64,000 bases of DNA from contig CM032233.1 of NCBI GenBank assembly GCA_019009955.1, forward strand, positions 94,249,501 to 94,313,500. Reading direction: 5' to 3'. A program made the translations under genes and the position numbers. The notes beneath the pieces were generated by a model that was not told where the DNA came from, ran no database searches, and worked only from the letters and a program-made list of their open reading frames with translations. The DNA is from Riptortus pedestris (lineage: Eukaryota > Arthropoda > Insecta > Hemiptera > Alydidae). This document shows, piece after piece, positions 20,718 to 32,520 of the stretch (position 1 is the first letter of the stretch; each line of letters starts with the position of its first letter).

Positions 20718-21208
20718 TTAGCCAACCACCCAAAGCTGAACAGATAGATAGGAATACTTTTCACAGGAAAGAAAAACAAGTTTAACAATAGATAAATCTA
20801 CAAACTGGTAACACTTAACATCATAACCGGTAATGAGAAATCTTTCAGCCAATTATGATAATCTCCCAACGGAGAGCGTCTGAATTGTAAAGAAACAGCT
20901 CTGCCAACCTCTCAGGGCTGAAAAAAAACAGCTAGAAATATTCTTCACCGGAAATAAAAACAAAATACTGAAAACTATTTACTAAATCTAGTACTGTAAT
21001 TTATAATGAATCAGAATTATTTTTATCTCTATCCCCCAAATTTTAGTGATCCAAGAACTTACGACAGGGAAGCGGGTCAACTGAACGTATTTACATGTAT
21101 CTCGTATAATAAAGGTCTCTCGAAAACAATATTTAGTATTTATGCTCCGAATAATGTGGTTTATTATATAACAGAGCATTTCCTTTATTATATCATGTCA
21201 GTCAGGTA
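20718..21208 (-). mobile_element. Hel-A 3' half, two joined pieces
   Basis: 20718-20782 (GCTGAACAGATAGATAGGAA to GAAAGAAAAACAAG) stops and restarts at TTTAACAATAGATAAATCTA, so a short piece is fused to a second copy that runs to about 21208. Neither terminus is preserved. Confidence 0.82.
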
Positions 21209-21719
21209 ACGATTTCAATAAACTTCATTTATATTGGTCTAAGTTAGAATAGTTTCTGTTTACCAATTATTATGCAATCTATTCCTCACACTTCATTCGT
21301 AGGGTCAAATTTCTTCAGCAAGGATGTTTGTAGTCTTTTAATACTGTCCATTCGATTATTTAATTAAAAATTAATAAACAATAAAATAGAAACTAAATAC
21401 TTTAATCATATTATCTACAAAACGTTACCTGAAAGTTAAATAATCGACTTTTATTCAGTTGGCATAACCTGCTTGTGGGAATCTCAGTTTCAACAACGTT
21501 CCCGTGCGGAAGGGCTGTTTCAAAGAATGCAAGAATAATAATGTTAAATATAACTGGATAACGCAAATAACACAGTAATTTAGATTTCGAAGATCATTGG
21601 TACTACCAAAATCGATTACTACGAGGGAAAAAAAATAAACTTTATTTACTCTAAGGTATGTGCTAATGTCAAGGAATTTTGAAAATGAGGACCAATCAGG
21701 ATATAGCATTCTAAACAAA
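21209..21719. other. Spacer, no recognised feature
   Basis: AT-rich, single copy. The 87-codon reverse frame at 21455-21718 is unrecognised and ends at the Hel-A boundary. Confidence 0.4.
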
Positions 21720-23393
21720 ATAGTCCGTCACGCAGGGGCTGCGTAAACTAAGCAGATTTCATATGTGAAGTTTACAATAGAGAAATCTGCATACTGATAA
21801 CACAACACCACTATGATTAAATACAAACGGTAATGAGAAATCTTTCAGTTAATTAAAATAAATTCCCGGTAATTCTGAGCTATTATCCGGTAAACTTCAA
21901 TTCCCTCCATACCGTAATATTACATTAGTGTAGTGCTGAATATTAATATTCAGTCCTAATTATGTGTCGGAAAACGAAAATATATTAATAAACTTAATTT
22001 AGTAGTCGTCTGGCTCACTATCGGTATCTGGCTCATGAACGACGCGAGATAAATTTTGTAACACTAAAATTTCCAAAATACGCCATCGGTGGTTAAAACC
22101 GAGGGTGGGGGGTTTATTGTTCTAAATTTAGTATAAAGTTTTTTTTTTTTTTTTAGTATAAAACAAGAGTACATCACATTTTTAGGGCGATTGGTCAGAT
22201 CTACAATGGCGAGGACGAGCAACCTCGCGTCGTTCATGAGCCAGATACCGATAGTGCCAATCTGACCAATCGCCCTAAAAATGTGATGTACTCTTGTTTT
22301 ATACTAAAGTTAGAACAAGAAAACCCCCACCCTCGGTTTTAACCACCGATGGCGTATTTTGGAAATTTTAGTGTTACAAAATTTATCTCGCGTCGTTCAT
22401 GAGCCAGATACCGATAGTGCCAATCGCCCTAAAAATGTGATGTACTCTTGTTTTATACTAAAGTTAGAACAAGAAACCCCCCACCCTCGGTTTTAACCAC
22501 CGATGGCGTATTTTGGAAATTTTAGTGTTACAAAATTTATCTCGCGTCGTTCATGAGCCAGATACCGATAGTGAGCCAGACGACTACTAAATTAAGTTTA
22601 TTAATATATTTTCGTTTTCCGACACATAATTAGGACTGAATATTAATATTCAGCACTACACTAATGTAATATTACAGTATGGAAGGAATTGAAGTTAACC
22701 GGATAATAGCTCAGAATTACCAAATTCCCAACTCAAACGGCTTCTGAATCGCAAGAATAATTTATATTTTAATATCTCAAATTTTAGTAGTCCAAGAACT
22801 AAAGAAGGGGGAGGGGGTGCGGATGAACAGAAGTATTTGCATAAATCGCACAAAGTAACGAAGGTAAGGTAAGGTTAGAAGAAGCTTCCACCTGAGCCGA
22901 GAAATGACGAAAATGGCCGACCTAATCCGAACTATACCCGACCACAGACTTCATAAAAATGCAAATATCTCGGTTAATATTCAAGATAGAGAATAAATGT
23001 ATATAGTAATATTTATAGTAAATTTAATTTTCAATAAGATTAGTTCTATACAATTTTTCGATCCGATGCATAATAACGGAGATATTTTGATTGAAATCCC
23101 CCCCCCTCTAAACCCCCTCTCCCTCTAGTCCGATTTCAGCCATTAACAAACTTAATCTGTCTTTTTACATAAAACGGTTAAATATCGAGTTTCGTAATGA
23201 TCAAACAAAAATTTCGACCGCTAGAGCTTTAACAGACATATATATATATATATATATAATTTTGAACGGACCTCATTTTCGTCATCTCATGGGTAGGATC
23301 GATGGACATTTGAAGAAATTTTTCGAAACTCGCGTCATGAGTACGACCTTAATAGCTGTTTTTCCTTAAGGGAAATCTGCTAATATCCAGCTA
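21720..23393 (-). mobile_element. Hel-A copy, complete, host of a foldback element
   Basis: It has an intact 3' terminus (TAGTCCGTCACGCAGGGGC, then TGCGTAAACTAAGCAGATTT) and an intact 5' terminus (CTTAAGGGAAATCTGCTAA near 23375). The foldback at 21868-22721 splits its 3'-proximal segment. With the insert and one 8-bp duplication removed the copy is about 0.8 kb. The (TA)n is at 23231-23261. Confidence 0.92.
21868..22721. mobile_element. Foldback element with long inverted repeats, 8-bp TSD
   Basis: The ends are GGTAATTCTGAGC and GCTCAGAATTACC. The direct repeat AAATTCCC flanks both sides (21860-21867, 22722-22729). The inverted arms are about 270 bp or more and almost identical; I see only a few substitutions, such as GTAAAC/GTTAAC near the ends. 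The right half carries a tandem duplication of about 154 bp (starts near 22271 and 22425), and CGTTCATGAGCCAGATACCG occurs three times. There is no coding potential. The 8-bp duplication and GG start fit Merlin best and hAT less well, but I cannot assign a superfamily. Near-identical arms and a perfect TSD suggest a recent insertion. Confidence 0.93.
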
Positions 23394-23570
23394 ACGTCAG
23401 AATTTTATTTTGGTAAATTCTATAAATTATGTTCCATTGGCCAATCCAATTCATTGGATTGGGGATTTCGGAAATCACATTCAAATTAAATAATTTTAAA
23501 TGAAGTGTAACCAAAAAATTTGTTTATTTTATTTAGTAGGTCTTCAAGCAAGTATTGCGATCCCCTTATT

Positions 23571-23676
23571 TAGCAGATTTCAATTGAGGAAAATCAGCTA
23601 TTGAGGTTGTACTCATAAAAATATCTTCAAAAGTCCATCGATCGTACCCAGGAGAAGACAAAAATGAGGTCCGTTC

Positions 23677-23741
<65 letters not shown>

Positions 23742-24150
23742 TGTTACCACTCTTGCGGTCTCAATTCTTGTTTAATCGTTACCATACTCGATATTTAACA
23801 GTTTTATGTAAATAGAAAGTTCAAGTTCGTTAACGGCTGAAATCCGACCAGTGGGAGGGAGGGGGTTTGGAAGGGAGTAATAGTGTTAATATCTTCGTTA
23901 TTATGCGTCGGATCTAAAACGTGTATAGAACCAATCTTATTACAAATGTAATTTTCTACAATTGTTGTTATATACGTTTTTACGCTAATTCGATGTCTTG
24001 AGGAGTTATTTATTGATGAAGTGTGTGCGGATAACGGACGGGATGAGGTCGGCTATTGTCGGCGTTACCAGTATGCAGTTTTCTCTATTCTAAAACTTCA
24101 CGTGAGAAATCTGCTTAGTTTACGCAGCCCCTGCGTGAAGGACTTTTTAA
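23571..24150 (+). mobile_element. Hel-A copy, complete short variant
   Basis: 5' end TTTAGCAGATTTCAATTGAG, conserved block, (AT)n at 23682-23738, one core module, and a variant 3'-proximal segment (GAGGTCGGCTATTGTCGG). The 3' end is CACGTGAGAAATCTGCTTAG with the intact stem-loop ACGCAGCCCCTGCGT. Confidence 0.93.
23682..23738. repeat. (AT)n microsatellite in Hel-A
   Basis: Standard Hel-A position, directly after GGTCCGTTCAAAATT. Confidence 0.95.
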
Positions 24151-24662
24151 ATTATTAAGTTGGCGGATTGAGCTAAGGGTACACATGATGTTGGAAATAA
24201 CATTATTTTTATTGAGCTGTTTAATTTGTTTTGCAAGTGTTACTATTCTAGAAAACTACTAATTATTCATAATCCCAAATGTTAATAATAGCCGTACTTT
24301 ATGGCACAACCGATACACTTTTCTTTTTCTTTTTTTTTGGAGAAAGAACTCGTCGAACAAAACATTTGCCTTAAACAAAATTGTTTGAAAATTTAAGTTT
24401 CTGTAATAATTCATCATAAAAAATGCGTCTTCTCATCGGAAATTCCAGAGATAGGGTCGTTCCAGGCTTCCTTGAGAAACCTGGAATGGTGGTAATGCCC
24501 TTGAAAGAATTTCCCTTTGATATGGTTGCAGCCGTAAATGTTTCGTTCTGGAATTCAAAAAGCTCTGGCAGAAAAAGGGGTGATACTCGTACTGTGAATT
24601 ACTTCGTATGTATATATGGATGGACATATGGAAAAAAAAAATGTTTCATACATGGCACCACG
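24151..24662. other. Spacer with an unrecognised open frame
   Basis: The 167-codon frame at 24423-24926 (+) is the longest that is not simple repeat. Its second half runs through Hel-A 5'-end sequence on both strands and its first half has no recognisable domain. I treat it as chance. Confidence 0.4.
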
Positions 24663-24707
24663 AGCACAATTTCAATAGCTAATTTCCCTTCAGAGCAATT
24701 TGCAAAA
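24663..24707 (-). mobile_element. Hel-A 5'-terminal fragment
   Basis: TTCAATAGCTAATTTCCCTT then CAGAGCAATTTGCAAAAAG corresponds to the terminal near-palindrome in reverse. Confidence 0.65.
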
Positions 24708-24842
24708 AGGCTGTCCCCTTCGGAATGGGCAACAACTTTAAAACTGAATGCCGATCTGGTGCCGTCCATGGTAAAGACCTTGGAACATTACATGATCATA
24801 AATGCAACGGGGCCGAAATTTCTGGCATGTAGTATTAGTATT

Positions 24843-24956
24843 TTCCATAATGGAAATCAGCTATTGAGGTCGTACTCCTGGCGCGATCTTCAAATCTTTC
24901 TTCAAATGTCCATCGATCCTACCTAGTAGATGACGAAAACGAGGTCCTTTCAAAAT

Positions 24957-25005
<49 letters not shown>

Positions 25006-25479
25006 CTGTAACCGCTCTAGCAGTCGCAATTTTTGTCTTATCTTTACCATACTTGATGTATAATCGTTTTATATTAAAAGAAAGATTTTTTAAAAGCAAG
25101 TTCATTAACGGCTGAAATCGGCCTAAGGGATGGGGAAGAATTTCAAAAATTCTTAATATTTCCGTTATTATGCGTTGGATCGAAAAATGGTATAGAACCA
25201 ATCTTATTGCAAATGTGATGTTCTATAAATGTTGTTATGCACATTCTTTCACTATCTTGATTATTAACCGAGATATTTGCATTTTTTAGTTTTTAGTCTT
25301 TCGTAAACCCCTACTCATTTCATATTAACAATATGCGATTATGTTATGAAGCACTTTATTTGAAGAGTAAATACGAAATATTGTTCTTATTGGACTTTTA
25401 AGTTTTGAGAAAATGAAAATTCGTAACGCACGTGGGAAGTCTGCTTAGTTCACGCAGCTCTTGCGTAGCGGACATTTTA
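24843..25479 (+). mobile_element. Hel-A copy, near complete
   Basis: The first arm of the 5' palindrome is lost (it begins at GGAAATCAGCTATTGAGG). The conserved block, (TG)n(TA)n at 24958-25002, one core module and the 3' end CACGTGGGAAGTCTGCTTAG with stem-loop ACGCAGCTCTTGCGT follow. Confidence 0.9.
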
Positions 25480-25740
25480 TTATTGACAATTGAGCAGATC
25501 CCCAAATTTCCACAAAATAAGTTATACTCCTAAATTGTGTAAAAGTTAAAAAAATACCAAAAGGATTGGGAGGTTCATGAGGAACTTAGCTGTACGTCAT
25601 AGCCAGATCCATTAGAAAGGCTTATGTCGTCATCCTCACCAGAAAAATAATGTATTCAAAATATTGGACTGGTTTTGTAGCTTTTAAATAAAAAAACAAA
25701 ACTAAGATATGACATCAATTTAGAAAACTTCAGTACCTAA

Positions 25741-26327
25741 AAAAACTCCGGCTCCGTTAACTAAGCAGATTTCCCACGTGCGCCACGTTTTGGCAATCAT
25801 CTCATAAAGTAAAAACTCAATGGGAACAGTATTTGGTATTTAAGCTTCAAATAAATTTTTTCATGATATAAGAGAAAATTATTAATATGGCATGAGGAGG
25901 AGTGGGTGTTTGCTGAAGGCTGACACTAAAAAAAATGCAAATATCTCGGTTAGTAATCAAGATATTGAAGAACACATATAACGACATATATATAAAATTT
26001 AATTTGCAATAGGATTTGCTCTTTACTCTTTTTCGATCCGACGTACAATAACGGAAATATTTCTAATTTTCATAATTCCCTCTCTAAATCCAATTTCAGC
26101 TGATAATGTACTTAATCTTTATATGTACGTAGAGCTTTACCGTAACGCTAAGGCATAAAACAAACAAATATACTGCATAAATCTACATGTGCATAGATAC
26201 TGATAAAAAAGTTTGAACGGGTCTCATTTTCGTCATCTTTTAGGCTGGCATTTGAAGGCATTTTTTTAAAAACGTGTCAAGAGTACGACCTTAATAGCTG
26301 ATTTTACTTAAGGGAACTCTGCTAAAA
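25741..26327 (-). mobile_element. Hel-A copy, complete, without microsatellite expansion
   Basis: Both ends are present: TTAACTAAGCAGATTTCCCA at about 25757 and TTAAGGGAACTCTGCTAAAA at 26308. The microsatellite site holds only irregular AT-rich DNA (ATACTGCATAAATC..), so this copy shows the element without a long repeat tract. Confidence 0.9.
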
Positions 26328-26670
26328 CTAGGTTCTACCAAGACTTTACTCAATTCAAAGGATCATAGAAAATCATGACTGTGTGATTAAGAGGATCCTT
26401 CACAGATTGATCCTGATTGGAACAAGTCTTCACTACTTGCAATGTTTGGATTGAAGGAACCTGAAGTAGTAGACATTTAAACTATTACACTTTCCCACAT
26501 TCAATCAGGATAGTTAGTTTTCTTTGCCAGATAAAATAAAGTTATATTTAAGAAAGGTCAACAATTCTTTCCTTCCGACAATTGAATATATTTAAAGAGG
26601 AAGAGTTCAATGAAACATTACATTAAATAGCAGTTCAGAAGGTTGACTTTAACAGCTACAATCAGAAATG

Positions 26671-26793
26671 ATATTAGCAGATTTCCCTTAAGGGAAATCA
26701 GCTATTGAGGTCGTACTCATGACGTGAGATTCGAAAAATTTCTTCAAATGTCCATCGATCCTACCCAGGAGATGGCGAAAATGAGGTCCGTTC

Positions 26794-26843
<50 letters not shown>

Positions 26844-27301
26844 GTTAACGCTCTAGCGGTTGCAGTTTTTGTTTGATCGTTACCAAACTCGGAATTTTAT
26901 GTAAAAAGGAAGATCAAGTTCATTAATGGCTGAAATCGGACCAATGGGAGGGGGGGTTAAGAGGGGGGATTTTTGAAAACTCAAAATAGCTCCGTTATTA
27001 TGCGTCGGATCGAAAAATTTTATAGAATCAATCTTATTGCAAATTAAATTGACTGTAAATATTGTTCTATACATTTATTCTGTATCTTGAATATTAACCG
27101 AGTTATATGAATTAGTATTCTATGTGTGGTCAGCAGGAGTCAGCTATGTTCGGCATTTCCTCCGAGATCTCTTGCGGCCGTTTCCGTAACTGTTCGTCCC
27201 TCGTGAATAGGTTTAGAGATCCCTTACTACTATTTCTCTACTGTAAAACTTTACGTGGGAAATCTGCTTAGTTTACGCAGCCCCTGCGTGACGGACTTTT
27301 A
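26671..27301 (+). mobile_element. Hel-A copy, complete reference-quality short variant
   Basis: The 5' end TTAGCAGATTTCCCTTAAGG and its inverted arm are perfect. The microsatellite is (AT)n at 26798-26841 and one module follows. The 3'-proximal segment is an alternative type (GGTCAGCAGGAGTCAGCTAT, CTCGTGAATAGGTTTAGAG), shared with 53464-54232 and 51840-51900. The 3' end is ACGTGGGAAATCTGCTTAG with the perfect stem-loop ACGCAGCCCCTGCGT and GACGGACTTTT. Confidence 0.95.
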
Positions 27302-28134
27302 TATTTTGATTGTATGTGCCTGCGTTGGGAAGGGTATCCTCTTTCAAATCACCCCTCTTAAACCACAATTTTATTACATCTCTGTATCACATACAATAGA
27401 AACTATGTGACTCAGGGACCAATAAAATGAATGCCGCTAACAATGTTCAGAAACGGATGATACTCTCCAACGGAAAGAATAGTATATAATAAGTTCCACG
27501 TTTTTACTATAGATGATTAAATATGATAACATAATTATTTTTTATTACTCATTTCTGAATAACTAGTACCGTAATAAAGCGAGAAAATTGAAAACTATTG
27601 CTTGGGATTTTACTGTCATTTTTCTTTTTTTTTTTGTTAAACGTATTTCAGAAAGATTCGTCTCTGTTTTCTCTTTCATTAGTTGGTGGACAGTCTTGAT
27701 GTTTAAGGCCAATAACTCACCAAATTGGTGTGTAAAAGCTTCTTGTGCAAAGAAAAAAAGTAAAATAATTAATCATCAGAGGAGGAAACACTGTTCTGTA
27801 CGTTTACTTGGTGAGCGCTTTAAAGCCGATAAAACACTAGTCTGGAGGCACTAAAATAGGGACTTTTCAAAGTGTTTATAGGTACGGCCGTGAGATCTCC
27901 GGCAGTACAAAGTGGGAATTCCATGTCAATGAGCCCAGTGTATTCTTAAGGTGATATAAATTAAATTAAATGGTTTTGCCTATTTTTTATTTTATTTATT
28001 TGGAAGTACAAAACGACATTCGTTTATTGTAGAACCTGGGCATTTGCCAACATTAGAATGAGTGAGGTCAGCAGACAAGAATCATTTGAAAGATCAGACA
28101 TCCCCACCCACCATTCTGGGCCTGATGAATTTTA
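27302..28134. other. Spacer, no recognised feature
   Basis: Single-copy DNA. The 88-codon frame at 27588-27854 lacks a recognisable domain. Confidence 0.4.
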
Positions 28135-28253
28135 CCAGATTTCTCTTCTTAAGGAAAATCAGCTATTGAGGTAGTACTCATGACACTATTTTCCAAATAT
28201 TTCTTCAAATGTCCAACCACCTGTTCCAGGAGATACCGAAAAAGGGATCCGTT

Positions 28254-28305
<52 letters not shown>

Positions 28306-28641
28306 GAAATGCATGTATGACGTTTAACGCTCCAGCGGTAGCAATTTTGATAGTAAGCAAACTCGAATTTAAACGTCTTAAGTACAGCTATAGATCGTGT
28401 TTGTTGATGGCTGAAAGCGGATCAGTAGGGGAGGGGCTTAGAAGTGGAATTGCGAAAATTTGAAATATCTTCGTTATTAAACATGGCATCGAAAAATTGC
28501 TTAGTAGAATCTTATTGCAAATGTAATTTACTATAAATGTTGGTATGAGCGATTTTTCTCTATTGTGAATATTAACCGAGATATTTGCATTTGTTTAATT
28601 TTGGCAATCCCTAAACCCCCACTTTTACGATAAAACAATAT

Positions 28642-28741
28642 ATTATTATTATTATTTATTAACGTCCACTTTTTGCAACTCAGGCTAATTTGGATGAGTT
28701 ATTTAAAGGTTACCACCCTTTTCTAGCCATAGAAGGACCGT
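28642..28741 (-). mobile_element. tRNA-derived SINE, 3' part only
   Basis: On the reverse strand: TTTCTAGCCATAGAAGG..., then GGTAACC, CAATTAGCC-like, GTTGCAAAAAGTGGACGTTA and a TAA-rich tail. The tRNA-related head is missing, typical of 5' truncation. Confidence 0.82.
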
Positions 28742-29096
28742 AGCGCCCCAGTGTCATGAAACTTAACATTTATAGACAATAACTGAATGTACACAAACAG
28801 AATATATCATATAACTTCTTATTCCAAGACTAAATACAAAATATTGTTTTCATCGGACCTTTAAATTGTGAAATGCATGCAAATATGTAGTGCGATACCT
28901 TCACCAATTAAGACTTTACGGTCTTAAATCAAAATCTTAACTTAAATTTTTATTTCAATTATACCATATTCGATATATAACTTTCATTCAACACTTAAGA
29001 TCAAATTGGTTAATTGCAAAAATATGACCTCGAATTGGGGGTGGGGGGGGGTTCTATAAAGGTGGCGGAATTTCAAAAATTCCGTTATAATGAGTA

Positions 29097-29138
29097 CTTG
29101 CGACATCGCCTAGTTGTGGAGTTCACCAAATAAATAAA
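29097..29138 (+). mobile_element. LINE 3' tail, extreme 5' truncation, with TSD
   Basis: The 42-bp insert CTTGCGACATCGCCTAGTTG.. ends in TAAATAAA and is flanked by an 11-bp direct repeat, TATAATGAGTA (29086-29096, 29139-29149). The same tail (ATCGCCTAGTCGTGG..TAAATAAA) ends the segment at 30440-30623. Confidence 0.82.
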
Positions 29139-29368
29139 TATAATGAGTAGGATCTAAATATTTGTTAGAACCAATCTTGTTAAACTATTAATTCTATACA
29201 ATTGTTGTACATTCTCTCATAATATAATGTTAAACGAGTTAATTGCAATTCCTTGTTTTCAGCCTTCAGGAAATCCCTACTTCTTCTCATCGGATTGTTC
29301 TTAAGAAATATAAAATATCTGGTGGGAAATCCGCTTAGTTTACGTCCCTGCGAATTTTTATTTTTTCG

Positions 29369-30349
29369 GCCTTTAGTAAGACCCCACGGCTACTCCTAAT
29401 ACAAATAGGAACGTACGAAAATAGGAAAATCCATCATGACTTTGTTAAGAATTACTTTCAACGACCTAAAAGTATTTAGCGAAAACAGATCACTTGCACC
29501 GACGTGTGAAGCTAAGCCGTGATTTGACAATGAATACATTTCCAGGTGGAATGGGTCAACTATATTGCATTGTTATTAGGAAGTTTCCATTTCAATATGT
29601 AAGAATTATAAGTGATCCCCTTTTATTGCCTGGTTATTTTTCAATATCATATTCGGTAAAATGAAACCCAGTCGCATAGAAACGAATTGTTGAATTGGAC
29701 AGTCACAGTGTGCCTGATTGTTGTATGTGGGAAATGAAAATAAAAAATGAGATCGTATAACAATTGTAAGCAGGGCCGGAATGTCAAACGTAAGAAAAGA
29801 TTTTTTTTTTTATGCTCAAGTCAGGCACGTTCAGTGAATGGAAGCCAAATAGTCCTAACCGATTTCATTCTTCTATTCAATTCTACTTTCTCTTGATTTC
29901 ACCGGGTTTTCCATGGGTTCTTTTCCTCTCTTGTAATTTAATTCAAGCGGCATTGACGTGTTGCCAAACCACACGTGTGACTGAAAAACATTTAACATTA
30001 GAGCTAGAGAGATTTGATTGTACTAACGAGACATAGGATAGGACACTCACCTTTAACGCACTCATAGCTCATGACGAGAACAGAAAGACCTCTCTGCAGA
30101 ACGTATCATGAACCATTAACCATTAAACACATACTGACTAATTGCAGGGACACTGAATACTAAGGAACTCCACATAATATGTACGAACTTCTTATAGACA
30201 GAAGCCCACATATCTACAAAACACTAAATCACCTAAAAAAATTGAATTCGTTCTATGAAATTTAACTTTTCTTTTGTTTGATTTTGACATCTCTTTTCGT
30301 TTGAATTCAATATAACTTTAGATAATATAAATGTACTTGTATATAGGAA

Positions 30350-30351
<2 letters not shown>
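29369..30351. other. Spacer, no recognised feature
   Basis: Single-copy DNA. The frame at 29812-30036 has a hydrophobic stretch but nothing else to support a gene. Confidence 0.4.

Positions 30352-30393
<42 letters not shown>
30352..30393. repeat. (AT)n microsatellite
   Basis: Pure AT tract. The flanks are not Hel-A. Confidence 0.93.
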
Positions 30394-30397
<4 letters not shown>

Positions 30398-30439
30398 AAA
30401 CTATTTCAAATTGTTATCTTTAATACTAGTTTAATGTAA

Positions 30440-30623
30440 TATTTGTAGAATAGTTATTATAATATAATATTTGTTGTTTTTATTACTTGTATTTAATGTT
30501 TATTTATCGTGTTTAATTTTTTTTTGTTGATACAGTTTTTGTTATTTTTCTTTTATATTGCTTTTATTACATTGTTAAATTTGGAGCCAAATCGCCTAGT
30601 CGTGGGTGCTCCTGTATAAATAA
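30440..30623 (+). mobile_element. LINE 3' untranslated-region fragment (putative)
   Basis: A T-rich segment ends in AATCGCCTAGTCGTGGGTG..TATAAATAAAATTA, sharing its terminal signature with the short insertion at 29097. Coding sequence is absent. Confidence 0.6.
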
Positions 30624-31259
30624 AATTACAGAGAGAGATTTGAAAAATCAAATTTAATGTTTCAGGCAGAGGAGAATAAACACAGCACAGAAACTCAAAC
30701 GAATATTTATTATTATACGACTATGAGCAGATTTGAATACTAGTATTGCAGCCAAAGTTTATCTAAACTACTGAAGGGATTCCTGGATAGACTTCATCCA
30801 TTATTACTATATGGAAATATATGCTTACAATTGCCTCCATGCCAATCTTATTCTCAACGCATTGTTATTGTTTTAGTTGTTAGTCAATTATAAGACGATG
30901 GTTGTACCTGAATATTGGCTAGTTCATGTTAATTTGTTTATTCTATTTAATTATACATTTTAATTTACTCCGGTACACCGGAAATGTTAATGGTTTTTTT
31001 TTTGTTATTGATGGTGTTGTCATTTATATGCATGTTTGTGTGTGTGTTTACGTACGTGCCCGCCCGCCCGCGCGAAAAAGATACAATGGGAAGCAAATTT
31101 TCCACTGTTTAAGAGGAAGTCAATTGTGATGTAGCTCATAGGATGGCTGTTAATTATGAGCCAGAAATAAAGTGTGTGTTGTAAGTTTCCTTCAAAAGTT
31201 GCTATAACTACAAGTAATAATAACAAGGCGTGCGCACTATGATGAGCCAATCGAGTTCA
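30624..31259. other. Spacer with a short G/C-rich TG-type tract
   Basis: Contains GTGTGTG..GTGCCCGCCCGCCCGCG near 31038-31075. The small frames on both strands there are not recognisable. Confidence 0.4.
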
Positions 31260-32275
31260 ACACCAGCAAGGCTGCTTAAACCAAGCAGATTTCCCACCTG
31301 AAGTTCTACAATAGATAAATCTACATATTGCTAACACTTAACGCCACCGTTGATATTAAATGAATAAATGCAAGCGGTAATGAGAAATCTTTCAGCCCAT
31401 TTTAATAACCTCCCAACGGAAAGAGTCTTAATTGTAAACACGTGAGACAACCACTCAGAGAATAGAAATAGAAATATTCTTCACCGGAAGGAAAAACAAT
31501 TACCGAAATGCCTCTCAAACTAAAATACTAATTTTATTGAGGTCTCTTGAAAACAATATTTTGTATTTAAGCTTCGAATAAAGTGGTTTATTACATAACA
31601 GACTATTGTTTATGTGATACGAGTAGGAGTCGGGGTTCGCTGAAGGCTGACAACTGAAAAATGCAAATATCTCAGTTTATATTCAAGATAGTCTCGGCGT
31701 CTGAATGTAAACAAACAGGTTAGCCAACCTCTCAGGGCTGAACAGGTAGGCAGCAATGTTCTTCACAGGAAAGAAAAACAATTACTGAAATATATCTGAA
31801 AATAACGTACTAATTTTATTGAAAACTATAACTATAAGTATAACTATATCTAGTACTATAATTTATAATGAATCAGAATAATCTTGATCTCAGTCTCTCA
31901 AATTGTTTGGATCCTAAAATTTAAGGGGGGGGGGGTTGATCAACAGAACATATTTGCGTGTATTTCATATAAAAAAGGTCTCTAGAAAACAATATTTAGC
32001 ACTTAAGCTTCAAATAAAGTGGTCTATTATAAAACAGAGCATAGTTTATGTGGGAGTAGCGGTTTGCTGAAGGCTGAAAAATGCAAATAGCTCGGCTAAT
32101 TCATGATAGAGAATAAATTTATATAACAATATTTATATAGAAAATTTAATTTTCATTTTAATCTATACAATTTTTCGATCCAACGTATATTTTGAATGTT
32201 CAAAAATCCTCCTTTTTAACCCCTCCACTCACTAGTCCCATTTCAGCCATAAATGGACTAGAGCTTTTTTTTTTT

Positions 32276-32330
<55 letters not shown>

Positions 32331-32520
32331 ATTAAACGATTAAATATCAAGTTTGGCCACGATAAAATAAAAATTGAGACTGCTAGAGCGTGTATATATA
32401 TAATTTTGAACCAACCTCATTTTTGTCATCTCTTGTGCAAGATCGTAGTACATATGAAGAAAGTTTTTGAAAATCGCGTCATGAGTACGACCACAATAAC
32501 TGATTTCCCTTAAGAGGACA
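31260..32520 (-). mobile_element. Hel-A copy, rearranged, with poly-T tract
   Basis: The 3' terminus is at 31266 (GCAAGGCTGCTTAAACCAAGC, slightly decayed) and the 5' end near 32490-32518. The inner part is partly duplicated: the sequence reaches the module start (CAAGATAG, 31684) and then jumps back to the 3'-proximal segment (GTCTGAATGTAAACAAACAGG), running through it a second time. A 64-nt T tract (32265-32328) sits where other copies have a short T-run before ACATAAAACG. Confidence 0.87.
32265..32328. repeat. Poly-T tract in Hel-A
   Basis: T homopolymer with one A interruption at 32277. Confidence 0.95.

Larger units (their letters stand above)
28135..29368 (+). mobile_element. Hel-A copy, long variant with two nested retroposons
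   Basis: 5' end CAGATTTCTCTTCTTAAGG, (AT)n(AC)n at 28256-28305, module 1, a truncated SINE (28642-28741), module 2 interrupted by a 42-bp LINE tail (29097-29138), and the 3' end GGTGGGAAATCCGCTTAG with a collapsed stem-loop. Confidence 0.87.

Noticed and set aside
24423..24926. 167-codon open frame, the longest one not made of simple repeat
   Set aside because: Its second half runs through Hel-A 5'-end sequence on both strands and its first half shows no recognisable domain. Hel-A copies elsewhere are not coding.
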